A program made the translations under genes and the position numbers. Positions 16,700 through 24,447 of a stretch of DNA of 37,483 nt are shown one piece after another (the stretch's first letter is position 1; every line of letters starts with the position of its first letter). The notes beneath the pieces were generated by a model, which had not been told where the DNA came from, did no database searches, and saw nothing but the letters and a program-made list of their open reading frames with translations. The stretch lies in assembly GCF_004122735.1 (NCBI RefSeq), contig NZ_SDIF01000065.1:1-37483 (forward strand). The letters run 5' to 3'. Origin of the DNA: Streptomyces sioyaensis (GTDB lineage: Bacteria; Actinomycetota; Actinomycetes; Streptomycetales; Streptomycetaceae).

Positions 16700-17682
16700 C
16701 CCCGGCCACCGCGCACGGAGCGGCCGCTCCCGCCGTCCGTACGGTCCTCGGCGACATCGCCCCCGAGGACCTCGGCGTCTGCAACGCCCACGACCATCTC
16801 TTCCTGCGCAGCCCCCGGCTGCCGGGTCAGGAGCTGGACGACCCCGGGGCCGCGGCCGCCGAGCTCGGGGCCTTCCGGGCGGCCGGCGGCGCGGCGGTGA
16901 TCCAATGGACGCCGTACGGCATGGGCCGTTGCGCGGCCGAACTCCCGGATCTGGCACGGGAGTCGGGGGTACGGATCGTCGCCGCCACCGGGCTGCACCA
17001 GGCGGTGCACTACGCCCCTGAGGTGCTGGAGAGGGTCCGCGCCGATCTGGCCGGGATGTTCGTCGCCGAGCTGACCGTGGGGATCGGGGGCACCGGCCCC
17101 CGGGCCGGGATGATCAAGGTCGCCGGCGGCTTTCACGGGCTGGACCGGCACGCCCGGTACACCATGGCCGCGGCCGCCGAGGCCCAGCGGGCGACCGGCG
17201 CCGTGATCGGCGTGCATCTGGAGCTGGGGACCGGCGCGCTGGACGTACTCGACCTGCTCTGCGGCGAGTTGGCTATCCCGCCGGACCGGGTGATCCTCGG
17301 CCATCTCAACCGCGCACCGGACCTCGTGGTGCACCGGGCGGCCGCCGGGACCGGGGCGTATCTGGCGTTCGACGGCCCCTCTCGGGCCCATCATGCGACC
17401 GACTGGCGGCTGCCCGAGGCGCTGGCCGCGCTGGCCGGGGCGGGCTTCGCCGACCGGATCCTGCTGGGCGGCGACACCACGACGGCCGATGCCCGGTCGG
17501 TGAACGGCGGCCCGGGCATGCCACATCTGCTCATCCGTCACCGGAAACGGCTGGAACTCGCCCTGGGCGCCGACCTGGTGACGCACTTTCTGACCGCCAA
17601 CCCGGCGCGCGCCTTCGCCGCCGCCTGGGCACGGACCCCGCACCCGGACGCCCGGGTGACGGACCCGGCCGCTACCGTGTGA
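16696..17682 (+). CDS. phosphotriesterase-family metal hydrolase
   Basis: A 328-residue amidohydrolase-superfamily enzyme of the phosphotriesterase branch. The first metal ligands are His32 and His34 in NAHDHLFL. The lysine of AGMIKVAGGF is in the place of the carboxylated bridging lysine. Further ligands are the histidines in GAVIGVHLELG and VILGHLNRAPD, and the aspartate in ILLGGDTTTADARS. The metal set looks complete, so the protein should be active. Members hydrolyse lactones or phosphoesters; the natural substrate here is unknown, with lactones the more common case. The GTG start overlaps the preceding stop by four bases. It ends the TetR/DUF4865 operon. Confidence 0.9.
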   Translation: MTPATAHGAAAPAVRTVLGDIAPEDLGVCNAHDHLFLRSPRLPGQELDDPGAAAAELGAFRAAGGAAVIQWTPYGMGRCAAELPDLARESGVRIVAATGLHQAVHYAPEVLERVRADLAGMFVAELTVGIGGTGPRAGMIKVAGGFHGLDRHARYTMAAAAEAQRATGAVIGVHLELGTGALDVLDLLCGELAIPPDRVILGHLNRAPDLVVHRAAAGTGAYLAFDGPSRAHHATDWRLPEALAALAGAGFADRILLGGDTTTADARSVNGGPGMPHLLIRHRKRLELALGADLVTHFLTANPARAFAAAWARTPHPDARVTDPAATV

Positions 17683-17712
17683 CCGCCTCTGCGGCCACCG
17701 CCCCAACGGGGT

Positions 17713-17726
17713 GGCACCGGGGTGCC
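17713..17726 (+). terminator. GGCACC-GG-GGTGCC hairpin between convergent genes
   Basis: A 6-bp perfect stem 31 bases after the phosphotriesterase stop, next to a second imperfect GC-rich stem (GCCACC...GGTGGC, 17694-17715). It lies in the 163-bp convergent gap before the ROK gene. Confidence 0.4.
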
Positions 17727-17845
17727 GTTGTTGCAGTACGCGACCGGGCTGACGCACGAGCAGACGTACGGGCCGACGCACGGGCTGCGCGCCACCGCTT
17801 CGGGAGGCATGACCGCAGCCCGGGCCGTCCGGCCGGAGGCGGGCC

Positions 17846-19066
17846 CTACCGTGCGAGGACGACCAGCGGATCGTCCAGCACCGGCTGCCAGGCCAGCTCC
17901 GCCGCGCCGACCAGGCTGTTGTGGTCGAGGCTGCAGGGCAGAATCGGTACGCCGCCGCTGCGGCCCCACAGACTGCGGTCGGCGACCACCGCGCGCAGCC
18001 GCTCGGGGTCGGCCGCCAGCAGATCGCGGTGCAGCCCGCCGAGGACGATGCGGTCGGGGTTGAGGATGTTGACGAGCCCGGCGATGCCGAGGCCGAGGCG
18101 GTCGATGAGGAGATCGGCCGCAGCGCGGACGCCCGGATCGGCGTAGTCGTCCCGCAGCAGGTCGGCGGCCTGCTGGAGCAGGGAGACCTCGGGGCCCGGC
18201 TCGCGGCCCGCGGCGCCGAGGAAGGCGAGCGGGTCCGCCTCGACGTCCAGACAGCCGCGGCTGCCGCAGTGGCAGGGCGCCCCCTCGGGGTTGACCGTCA
18301 GATGGCCGACCTCCAGTGCCAGGCCCGAACTGCCGCTGTGCAGACGGCCGTCGAGCACCAGCGCTCCGCCGACGCCGCGGTGGCCGGAGGCCACACAGAG
18401 CAGATCGCGGGCGCCCCGGCCGGCGCCGTGGCGGTGTTCGGCGAGCGCCATGAGGTTGACGTCGTTGCCGGTGAAACCGATCGCGTCGGTGACGCCCGGG
18501 ATGCCGGCAGCGGCGAGCGCACGCAGAAACAGTTCGCGGACGGGGGCGCCGGCGGGCCAGGCGAGGTGCAGCGGGTTGAGGGCCTCACCGTCCGGTTCGG
18601 CAACCGCGGAGGGCACCGCGAGCCCGGCGCCCAGGCAGCGCCGGCCGGTCTCGCGCAGCAGCTCCGCGCCGGCCCCGACGGCGTCGGCGAGGACGTGCGC
18701 CGGGTCGGCGGGGATGGCGCCGCAGCCGGTCGAGGTCGCCACGATCCGGCCGCCGAGGCCGACCAGCGCGACCCGGAACCCGTCGGCATGGATCTGCGCG
18801 GCGAGTACGACCGGTCCGTTCTCGGCGACGAACAGCCGGTGGGAGGGGCGCCCCTGGGAGCCTGCCGAGGCGGTCGGCCGGGAGTCGACGGTGATCAGGC
18901 CGAGCGCTTCGAGCTCGGCGGCCACCGCCCCCGCGGTGGCGCGGGTCACGCCGAGTTCGGAGGTCAGGACGGCGCGGGTGGGCGCGCGTCCGGTGTGTAC
19001 GAGCTCCAGTGCGGGGCCGAGGGCGCCACGGCCCCGCTCCAGCCTGGTTGTCCGAGTCTGGGTCAC
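17846..19066 (-). CDS. ROK-family transcriptional repressor
   Basis: A ~406-residue ROK repressor. The N-terminal helix-turn-helix is ALELVHTGRAPTRAVLTSEL, then GVTRATAGAVAAELEALGLI. The sugar-kinase-like domain has the ROK glycine turn (LCVASGHRGVGGALVLDG) and the zinc site PCHCGSRGCLDVEAD. The ATP motif DxGGT is replaced by LAAQIHADGFRVALVG, as in non-enzymatic repressors. These proteins release DNA on binding a sugar or sugar phosphate. Start 19066 (GTG) is conservative; GTG 19093 adds nine residues and fits a leaderless transcript. It is head to head with the MFS gene at 19084, which is the obvious target. Stop is TAG. Confidence 0.88.
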   Translation of the reverse strand: MTQTRTTRLERGRGALGPALELVHTGRAPTRAVLTSELGVTRATAGAVAAELEALGLITVDSRPTASAGSQGRPSHRLFVAENGPVVLAAQIHADGFRVALVGLGGRIVATSTGCGAIPADPAHVLADAVGAGAELLRETGRRCLGAGLAVPSAVAEPDGEALNPLHLAWPAGAPVRELFLRALAAAGIPGVTDAIGFTGNDVNLMALAEHRHGAGRGARDLLCVASGHRGVGGALVLDGRLHSGSSGLALEVGHLTVNPEGAPCHCGSRGCLDVEADPLAFLGAAGREPGPEVSLLQQAADLLRDDYADPGVRAAADLLIDRLGLGIAGLVNILNPDRIVLGGLHRDLLAADPERLRAVVADRSLWGRSGGVPILPCSLDHNSLVGAAELAWQPVLDDPLVVLAR

Positions 19067-19077
19067 CCCTCTATTCT
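19048..19077 (+). promoter_or_regulatory. leaderless promoter of the MFS gene
   Basis: -35 TTGTCC (19048-19053), an 18-bp spacer and -10 TATTCT (19072-19077) put the transcript start at about 19084, the GTG start itself. No Shine-Dalgarno sequence is present. The promoter lies inside the 5' end of the ROK gene. The AT-rich stretch TTTGTGCCGACACTAAAC that follows (19081-19098) is a likely ROK operator region. Confidence 0.5.
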
Positions 19078-19083
19078 GGCTTT

Positions 19084-20316
19084 GTGCCGACACTAAACAA
19101 AATACGGGCGGCCCTGACGACCCACCGGGACCCGCTCCCCGCCGATCCGCACCTCACCCGTCTCCGCATCGCCGTCACCGCCTTCTTCGCCATGGACGGC
19201 TTCCTCTTCGCCGGCTGGGTCGTCCGGATCCCGGCCATCAAGGCGCAGACCGGCGCCGGCGCGGGCGCCCTGGGACTCGCGCTGCTCGGCGTGTCGGCCG
19301 GCGCGGTCGCCTTCATGATGATCACCGGGCGGCTGTGCCGCCGGTTCGGCAGCCATACCGTCACCACCGCCTCCGCGGCCGCCCTCGCCCTGAGCATCGT
19401 GCTGCCGCCGCTGACCCACTCGGCCACCGCGCTGGGCCTGGTCCTGCTGGTCTTCGGCGCCGCCTACGGTTCGCTCAACGTCGCCATGAACAGCGCCGCC
19501 GTCGATCTCATCAGCGCCCTGCGGCGCCCGGTGATGCCGAGCTTCCACGCCGCCTTCAGCCTCGGCGGGATGCTCGGCGCCGGGCTCGGCGGGCTGGTCG
19601 CGGGCAGCCTGTCCGCCACCGTCCACCTCACGCTCCTCGCCGGGCTCGGACTGCTGGTGACGGCCGTCGCGGGGCGCTCGCTGCGCACCCACCCGGCACC
19701 GGTCGTCCCCGAGCAGCGGGCCGCGGCCGAGGAGAGCCGGCCGCGCGGCGGGCACGAGGGGCGGGGGCGACGCCTGGTCGTCGTGTTCGGCCTGATCGCG
19801 CTGTGCACCGCCTACGGCGAGGGGGCGATGGCCGACTGGGGCGCGCTGCACCTCACCCAGGACCTGGCCGCCGGCCCCGGGACGGCCGCCGCCGGATATG
19901 CCGTCTTCGCGCTGGCGATGACCCTCGGGCGGCTGTCCGGAACCGCGGTCGTCCAGCGCTTCGGCGCGGCGCGGGCGCTGATCGCGGGCGGGACGACGGC
20001 GACCGCGGGCATGCTGCTGGGAGCGCTTGCCCCGACGGTCTGGGCGGCCGGTGCCGGTTTCGCCGTCGCGGGCCTGGGGCTGGCCAACATCTTTCCCATT
20101 GCCATCGCCCGGGCAGGCGAGACCGGCGGGCCGGACGGGGTCGCCGTGGCCTCCACGGTCGGCTACGGCGGCATGCTGCTCGGCCCGCCCGCCATCGGCT
20201 TCCTCGCCGAAGCGGCCGGCCTGCCCCTCGCGCTGACCACGGTCGCCCTGCTCGCGGCGGTCGCGGCGGGCATCGCGTACGCCACCCGCGGGGCGCATCA
20301 CACCGGACGCCGGTGA
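19084..20316 (+). CDS. MFS permease, YbjJ-like
   Basis: A 410-residue transporter with about twelve membrane helices in two halves joined by a charged loop (~residues 210-235, EQRAAAEESRPRGGHEGRGR). The signature NVAMNSAAVDLISALRRPVM then PSFHAAFSLGGMLGAGLGGL matches the YbjJ/fucose-permease-like branch of the major facilitator superfamily. The first helix begins FFAMDGFLFAGWVVRIPAIK. Substrate is not readable from sequence; the ROK neighbour points to a sugar or sugar-related compound. GTG 19084 is the best start, with a promoter directly before it; ATG 19192 is possible but would cut into helix 1. Confidence 0.88.
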   Translation: MPTLNKIRAALTTHRDPLPADPHLTRLRIAVTAFFAMDGFLFAGWVVRIPAIKAQTGAGAGALGLALLGVSAGAVAFMMITGRLCRRFGSHTVTTASAAALALSIVLPPLTHSATALGLVLLVFGAAYGSLNVAMNSAAVDLISALRRPVMPSFHAAFSLGGMLGAGLGGLVAGSLSATVHLTLLAGLGLLVTAVAGRSLRTHPAPVVPEQRAAAEESRPRGGHEGRGRRLVVVFGLIALCTAYGEGAMADWGALHLTQDLAAGPGTAAAGYAVFALAMTLGRLSGTAVVQRFGAARALIAGGTTATAGMLLGALAPTVWAAGAGFAVAGLGLANIFPIAIARAGETGGPDGVAVASTVGYGGMLLGPPAIGFLAEAAGLPLALTTVALLAAVAAGIAYATRGAHHTGRR

Positions 20317-20540
20317 CGCGGGAGGTACGACGGTGACGCGTGAGACGTGACGGCACCCCCTGCCGCGTGCCGTGGTCCGGGGGCACTCCATCCCCTGCGT
20401 CCGGAGGGTAGTTGAGTCCGCAACGGCCGTCGCGGTGCAGGTCAGCGCGGTGACTCCGGTGCCGGTGGACCGTGCGCGGGCCGGCCGCGGCCGGGACCCG
20501 CGCGGGTCCGTTGTCAGTGCCGACTGGCACACTCAGGGGC

Positions 20541-21302
20541 ATGGAGATCACCGAGTTCGTCGAAACACTGCGACTGGACGGCAGCCTGCTCGCCAATGCC
20601 GCCGAGGAGGCGGGGCCGGATGCCCGGATTCCGGCTTGTCCCGAGTGGCGGATGCGGGATCTGGTCACCCACATAGGGCGGGTCCACCGGTGGGCGACGG
20701 AGTTCGTGACGCAGGGGAAGGAGCAGCCCGGCTCCTTCCCCGAGGCTCCCGATCTGGCCGACGACGAGCTCGACGGCTGGCTGCGCGAGGGCCACCACCA
20801 GCTCGTCCTGGCCCTGCACTCCGCCCCGCAGGACCTGACGGCCTGGACGTTTCTGCCCGCCCCGTCCCCGCTGGCGTTCTGGGCGCGCCGCCAGGCACAC
20901 GAGACCTCGGTGCACCGCGCCGATGCCCAGCAGGCGGCCGGCGCCTCCCTCACTCCCCTCCCGTCCGCCTTCGCCGCCGACGGCATCGACGAAATCCTGA
21001 CGGGCTTTCACTCCCGCGACCGCAGCAGGATCCGTACGGACCGCCCCCGCACGCTGCGGCTGCGCGCGACGGATGCGCCCGGCGCCGACTGGACCGTCCG
21101 GCTCTCCGACGCCCCGCCGCACACGGTGCGTACGGCCCCGGACGCCGACCGCCCGGAGACCGGAAAGCCGGTGGACTGCACGATCGAGGGCCCGGCCGAG
21201 GAGCTCTATCTCGCCCTGTGGAACCGTCTGCCGTGGGACACCCTGACGATCACCGGCGACGAGGCGCTGCCCGAACTGTGGCGGGAGCACGGGGGCATCT
21301 AG
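20541..21302 (+). CDS. mycothiol-dependent maleylpyruvate isomerase-family enzyme
   Basis: A 253-residue DinB-like metalloenzyme of the MDMPI family. The metal site is His44 (RDLVTHIGRVH), Glu121 and His125 (RRQAHETSVHRAD), with the E-x3-H spacing of the characterised enzyme. The opening PACPEWRMRDLVTHIGRVHR is a strong family mark, and the C-terminal MDMPI_C domain follows (LRLRATDAPGADWTVRL, CTIEGPAEELYLALWNRLPW). Such enzymes transfer mycothiol or use it as a cofactor; the substrate is unknown. ATG 20541 follows CAGGGG. The stop TAG is part of a CTAG that directly abuts an IS end, so the last residues may have been altered by the insertion. The 224-bp gap upstream holds no gene. Confidence 0.9.
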   Translation: MEITEFVETLRLDGSLLANAAEEAGPDARIPACPEWRMRDLVTHIGRVHRWATEFVTQGKEQPGSFPEAPDLADDELDGWLREGHHQLVLALHSAPQDLTAWTFLPAPSPLAFWARRQAHETSVHRADAQQAAGASLTPLPSAFAADGIDEILTGFHSRDRSRIRTDRPRTLRLRATDAPGADWTVRLSDAPPHTVRTAPDADRPETGKPVDCTIEGPAEELYLALWNRLPWDTLTITGDEALPELWREHGGI

Positions 21303-21575
21303 GGTCCGTCCTCGAACGGATCTTGCCCAGAGCAGGAATGACGCGAGACTGACCGCTGCTTCGTGGGAGTGGCGGTCTTGTCGTATCCGGTGGCGATGCC
21401 GCGAGAGCCCTTGAGGCGACGGAAGCGGCGCTCGACGACGTTGTGTACGAGGGTGGAGTCGATCCGGCGAGCCGGTCGATGTCGTCGGCCGCGTCCGCCT
21501 CGGCCTGGATGTGCCGGAGAGACCGGGTGAACACGCCGTCCAGGGCTCTCCGGTACGACGGTCGTGCAGCCGGAG
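21302..21575 (-). mobile_element. IS5-family element remnant (middle and C-terminal transposase, one end)
   Basis: The element begins with terminal repeat GGGTCCGTCCTCGAACGG immediately after the CTA of the MDMPI stop. On the minus strand, transposase text runs ALDGVFTRSLRHIQAEADAA then DDIDRLA, then (other frame) IDSTLV, then NVVERRFRRLKGSRGIATGY and DKTA, and finally (next frame) HEAAVSLASFLLWARSV. So it has at least two frameshifts. The last fits a single missing C near 21370. The central catalytic part between STLV and NVVERRF is deleted. This is the order of an IS5-family (IS427-like group) transposase. It cannot encode an active enzyme. The N-terminal end of the transposase is absent here. 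Confidence 0.75.
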
Positions 21576-21658
21576 GACCGCGCCGCGCGCCGCTGACATG
21601 CCCGCCCCGGGGGAATCCCGTTGGCCTTTCGTCGCACCTTCCTGACCGGAGGGCTCCC

Positions 21659-21773
21659 GTGCGCCTGCGCTCCAGAGCCGTGCCGCCACACGCCACAGAC
21701 CATGGTTGCCGCCGGCGCCCTGGCCGCCGGCGCCCTGGCCGCCGGCGGCTGCACCCCTCCCCACGCCGCCTGA
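21659..21773 (+). pseudogene. lipoprotein signal-peptide remnant with 15-bp repeat
   Basis: GTG 21659 follows a good GGAGGG and opens a basic stretch (VRLRSRAVPPHATD). One frame over, ATG 21702 gives MVAAGALAAGALAAGGCTPP followed by HAA and a stop. Joined by a one-base shift this would be a lipoprotein signal peptide with a lipobox-like AAGGC, but the mature protein is missing. GCCGCCGGCGCCCTG is repeated twice in tandem (from 21708). It is best read as a decayed fragment. The surrounding 21576-21942 stretch holds no other gene. Confidence 0.4.
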
Positions 21774-21942
21774 GCAGCGGCCCGCCCGGACCGTTGACAT
21801 GAGCCGGTGCATGGCGCTGGATGTCGGATTTTGACCATCAGAGGTCGCGGACCGACCCGGGTGCACTCCAGCACTCGCCTTAGCGTTGAGCCTGTCGCTC
21901 GGCGAACACAGCACGGCGAGTGACGGAATCTGGAAAGGACGT

Positions 21943-22593
21943 GTGACGAGCTCCATGGAGCGCACCCAACTGACCTACGCCTTCGATGCCTACTGCGGCT
22001 GGTGCTACGGCTTCGGCCCGGCCTTGCACGAATTCGCCGATGCCAACGCCGACCGGATCGACCTGCGGGTCCTGTCCGGCGGGCTGTTCACCGGCCCGCG
22101 TGCCCTGCCGGTGGCGGCCTACCCGCACATCCCCGCTGCCAACACCCGTATCTCCGAGCTGACCGGTGTCACCTTCGGCCCTGGCTACGAGCGGGTGCTC
22201 GCCGAGGGCAATCGGGTGATGGACTCGACCGACGCGGCCACCGGCCTGGCCGCACTGCGCAGCCAGCCGGGCGCAAACGCTCTGGATGCGGCCGCTGCCA
22301 TGCAGCGCGCCTGGTACATCGACGGCCGCAGCCTCTCCGATGTGCAGGTGTACCGGGACATCGCTGCCGAGCTGGGGCTGGATGCCGAGGCCGTAGCCAT
22401 CGCGTACGGCGCACCTGCCGCCCGCGCCCGGGCCGAGGCCGACTTCCGCGAAGTGCGCCGGCTGGGTGTCGAGGGTTATCCGACGCTGCTGCTGCACACC
22501 GCGCACGGGGCCGATCGCCTGGGCGGCCCCCTCACCTCTGCCGATGCCCTTACCCGTGCCCTGGACCAGCGCCTCGCCGCCACGGCCGCCTGA
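21943..22593 (+). CDS. DsbA-fold oxidoreductase (COG3531-type)
   Basis: A 216-residue thioredoxin-fold protein with the active site DAYCGWCYGF (Cys18, Cys21). A helical insertion domain follows, and the cis-proline loop is VEGYPTLLLH. This is the predicted protein-disulfide isomerase group related to FrnE and HCCA isomerase. No signal peptide is present, so it should act in the cytoplasm, perhaps with mycothiol or on a small electrophile. GTG 21943 is chosen because GGAAAGGA lies three bases before it; ATG 21955 is 15 bases from that site and less likely. It is the first gene of the IS-bounded operon; the next starts 52 bp after it. Confidence 0.87.
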   Translation: MTSSMERTQLTYAFDAYCGWCYGFGPALHEFADANADRIDLRVLSGGLFTGPRALPVAAYPHIPAANTRISELTGVTFGPGYERVLAEGNRVMDSTDAATGLAALRSQPGANALDAAAAMQRAWYIDGRSLSDVQVYRDIAAELGLDAEAVAIAYGAPAARARAEADFREVRRLGVEGYPTLLLHTAHGADRLGGPLTSADALTRALDQRLAATAA

Positions 22594-22645
22594 ACCGCTC
22601 GTCCCCCTCACCCCGTTCGTACTCTCCCTGAAGGGCAGGACTTCC

Positions 22646-23455
22646 ATGTCCGCATTGAGCTACACCGTGCACACCGCCGGCGACACCGGCCTGCACAAGT
22701 CATCCGTACTGATCACCGGTGAACACGAGGCACTGCTGGTGGACGGCCAGTTCACGCTCGCCGAACAGCACCGGGTCCTGGCGGACATCCTCGACAGCGG
22801 CAGGGAACTGACCACGGTCGTGGTCACCACCTCCGACCCGGACTACTACTTCGGCCTCGAAGTGATCCGTCGGGCGTTCCCCCGGGTCAGAATCGTCGCC
22901 ACGGCCACCACCGTCGAGAGGATCAAGGCAAGCTGGGAGTCCAAGCTGCGTACCTGGGCGCACCTCGGCAAGAACCTCCCGAACGAGGTCGTCATCCCCG
23001 AGGTGCTGGAGGAGGACGGCGTCAGCATCGAGGGACACCGCTTCGAACTCCGCGGCGGGCACCCGGACCTGGTCTGGCGCACCGAATACCTGTGGCAGCC
23101 CGAGGACCGGGCGGTCGTCGGCGGTGTGCTGCTCTTCTCCGGCCTGCACGTGTGGACCGCGGACACCGCCACGGCACGCGAGCGCTCCGCCTGGGCCGAG
23201 GCGCTGGCCGAGATGGAGCAGCTGAACCCGCGCTACGTCGTCGCCGGCCACCGCGCTGCGGAGTCCGCCACCGACGCCTCGGTGATCGCCTTCACTCGCG
23301 CCTATCTGGCCGAGTTCGAGGAGGAGCTGGCCAAGAGCGGTGACAGTGCCGAGGCGTTGCAGACCGCGATGCAGCGCCGCCATCCGGACCTGGGGCTTCT
23401 GGTGGCGTTGGAGCTGGGCTCCAAGGTCGCCACCGGCGAGATGACCTGGGGCTGA
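22646..23455 (+). CDS. MBL-fold protein with degenerate metal site
   Basis: A 269-residue metallo-beta-lactamase-fold protein. The opening (SSVLITGEHEALLVDGQFTL) and VVVTTSDPDYYFGLEVIRRA follow the MBL plan, but the metal motif HxHxDH is here T62-S-D64-P-D66-Y67. Only the aspartate remains of the classic set. The later GH pair is kept in VVAGHRAAES. A normal two-zinc site is therefore unlikely; the protein may bind one metal differently, or have lost hydrolysis. ATG 22646 has AGGA seven bases upstream. It lies between the DsbA-like and aquaporin genes, two bases from the latter. Confidence 0.85.
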   Translation: MSALSYTVHTAGDTGLHKSSVLITGEHEALLVDGQFTLAEQHRVLADILDSGRELTTVVVTTSDPDYYFGLEVIRRAFPRVRIVATATTVERIKASWESKLRTWAHLGKNLPNEVVIPEVLEEDGVSIEGHRFELRGGHPDLVWRTEYLWQPEDRAVVGGVLLFSGLHVWTADTATARERSAWAEALAEMEQLNPRYVVAGHRAAESATDASVIAFTRAYLAEFEEELAKSGDSAEALQTAMQRRHPDLGLLVALELGSKVATGEMTWG

Positions 23456-23457
23456 CC

Positions 23458-24447
23458 GTGCGGGCAGAACTCCGTGCCCTCCCCGGGCGGGAGAACGGCA
23501 CGGCTTCCGGCGGCGGCACCGTCGCCGCCGGAAGGCACGCGGCCCGGCGGGAGATCGCCTGGGCTGCGGCCGCTGTGGAGTTCACCCTCACCGGTGCGGT
23601 GCTGTTCGTCGTGGTCACAGCCGTCCGGTGGACGATGGCGTCCCCCTTCAGCCGGGCACTCCCCAACGTGCACCTCCAACTCGTGGTAGTGGCCGTGCTC
23701 GTCGGAGCCGCGCTCTCACTGGCGCTCTCCTCCCGGTGGGGCCGTCTCTCCGGCGGGCACCTCAACCCGGCCGTGACCCTTGCCCTGTGGCTGGCGGGCG
23801 CTTTCCCCGGCCGCAACGTCCTGCCGTACGCCGTGGCCCAACTCGGCGGATCACTGGCCGGCACCGGGCTGGCGCGGCTCGTGTGGGGCCCGGCCGTCGG
23901 CGGCCGGTTGGCGTACGCCGCCGTGCGGCCCGGACCGGGCTGGTCGGCCGCCGCGCTGTGCGCGGCAGAGGCCGCCGCCACGGCCGCGGTGATCGCGGTG
24001 GCTCTCTTCCTCCTGTCACGTCCCCCGTTGACGAAGTGGGTACCACTGGCCCTCCCCGCCGCCGCGGCCACGGTCATCGTCGTCCTCGGCACTCTCACCG
24101 GCGGGTCGGCCAATCCCGCCCGCCAGTTCGGCCCCGCCATCTGGGCGGGCCGGCCGGCCTACCTGTGGGCGTATCTGCTGGCCCCCCTCGCCGGGGCTGC
24201 CCTCACCGCCCTGGCCACCCGCCGCTGCACCCTCGGGCGTCGGCGGCGTTGCCCGCCCACCCGTGCCGATGTGGGTGCGTCCGGATCCTCGCCGCCTCCC
24301 CCACCTGCCAGGAAGCCACCATGCCAACCACCTACCGCGTCGCCGCCGACCAGGCCCAGCCGGCCCGGCTCGATGCCGACGCCCCCGTCGAGAGGAGTCC
24401 AGCCGGATACAGTGGCGACTGATGATGGTGAAAAAACGACACGGTGA
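23458..24447 (+). CDS. MIP-family aquaporin / glycerol channel
   Basis: A 329-residue channel with about six membrane helices and both half-helix motifs: GGHLNPAVTLALW and GGSANPARQFGPAIW. The two NPA boxes are intact. The N-terminus (~35 residues) and the C-terminus after TRRCTLGRRRRCPPTRADV are unusually long. From about residue 270 the tail is Pro/Ser-rich and looks out of frame, running over a small ORF and into the AraC gene by 26 bp. The native stop may have been lost by a frameshift. The GTG start is two bases after the MBL stop, so translation is coupled. Water, glycerol or metalloid transport cannot be separated from sequence. Confidence 0.85.
   Translation: MRAELRALPGRENGTASGGGTVAAGRHAARREIAWAAAAVEFTLTGAVLFVVVTAVRWTMASPFSRALPNVHLQLVVVAVLVGAALSLALSSRWGRLSGGHLNPAVTLALWLAGAFPGRNVLPYAVAQLGGSLAGTGLARLVWGPAVGGRLAYAAVRPGPGWSAAALCAAEAAATAAVIAVALFLLSRPPLTKWVPLALPAAAATVIVVLGTLTGGSANPARQFGPAIWAGRPAYLWAYLLAPLAGAALTALATRRCTLGRRRRCPPTRADVGASGSSPPPPPARKPPCQPPTASPPTRPSRPGSMPTPPSRGVQPDTVATDDGEKTTR
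24321..24422 (+). CDS. 33-residue ORF coupled to the AraC gene
   Basis: MPTTYRVAADQAQPARLDAD is followed by 13 more residues and a TGA. A good AGGAAG lies five bases before the ATG. The stop overlaps the AraC start as TGATG, which is typical of translational coupling and would explain why the AraC gene has no Shine-Dalgarno sequence of its own. It overlaps the doubtful tail of the aquaporin in another frame. It may be a true short leader gene or the start of a gene that was cut. No family is recognised. Confidence 0.4.
   Translation: MPTTYRVAADQAQPARLDADAPVERSPAGYSGD

Noticed and set aside
14267..16957. A minus-strand open frame of 896 codons.
   Set aside because: It is the mirror of several plus-strand genes in GC-rich DNA; its product is low in complexity and has no family features. 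The same holds for long minus frames at 5743-7935 and 29014-31890 and the plus frame at 8424-10025.
24390..24421. AGAGGAG at about 24390 as the ribosome site of the AraC gene.
   Set aside because: It is more than 20 bases from ATG 24422, too far to position that start.
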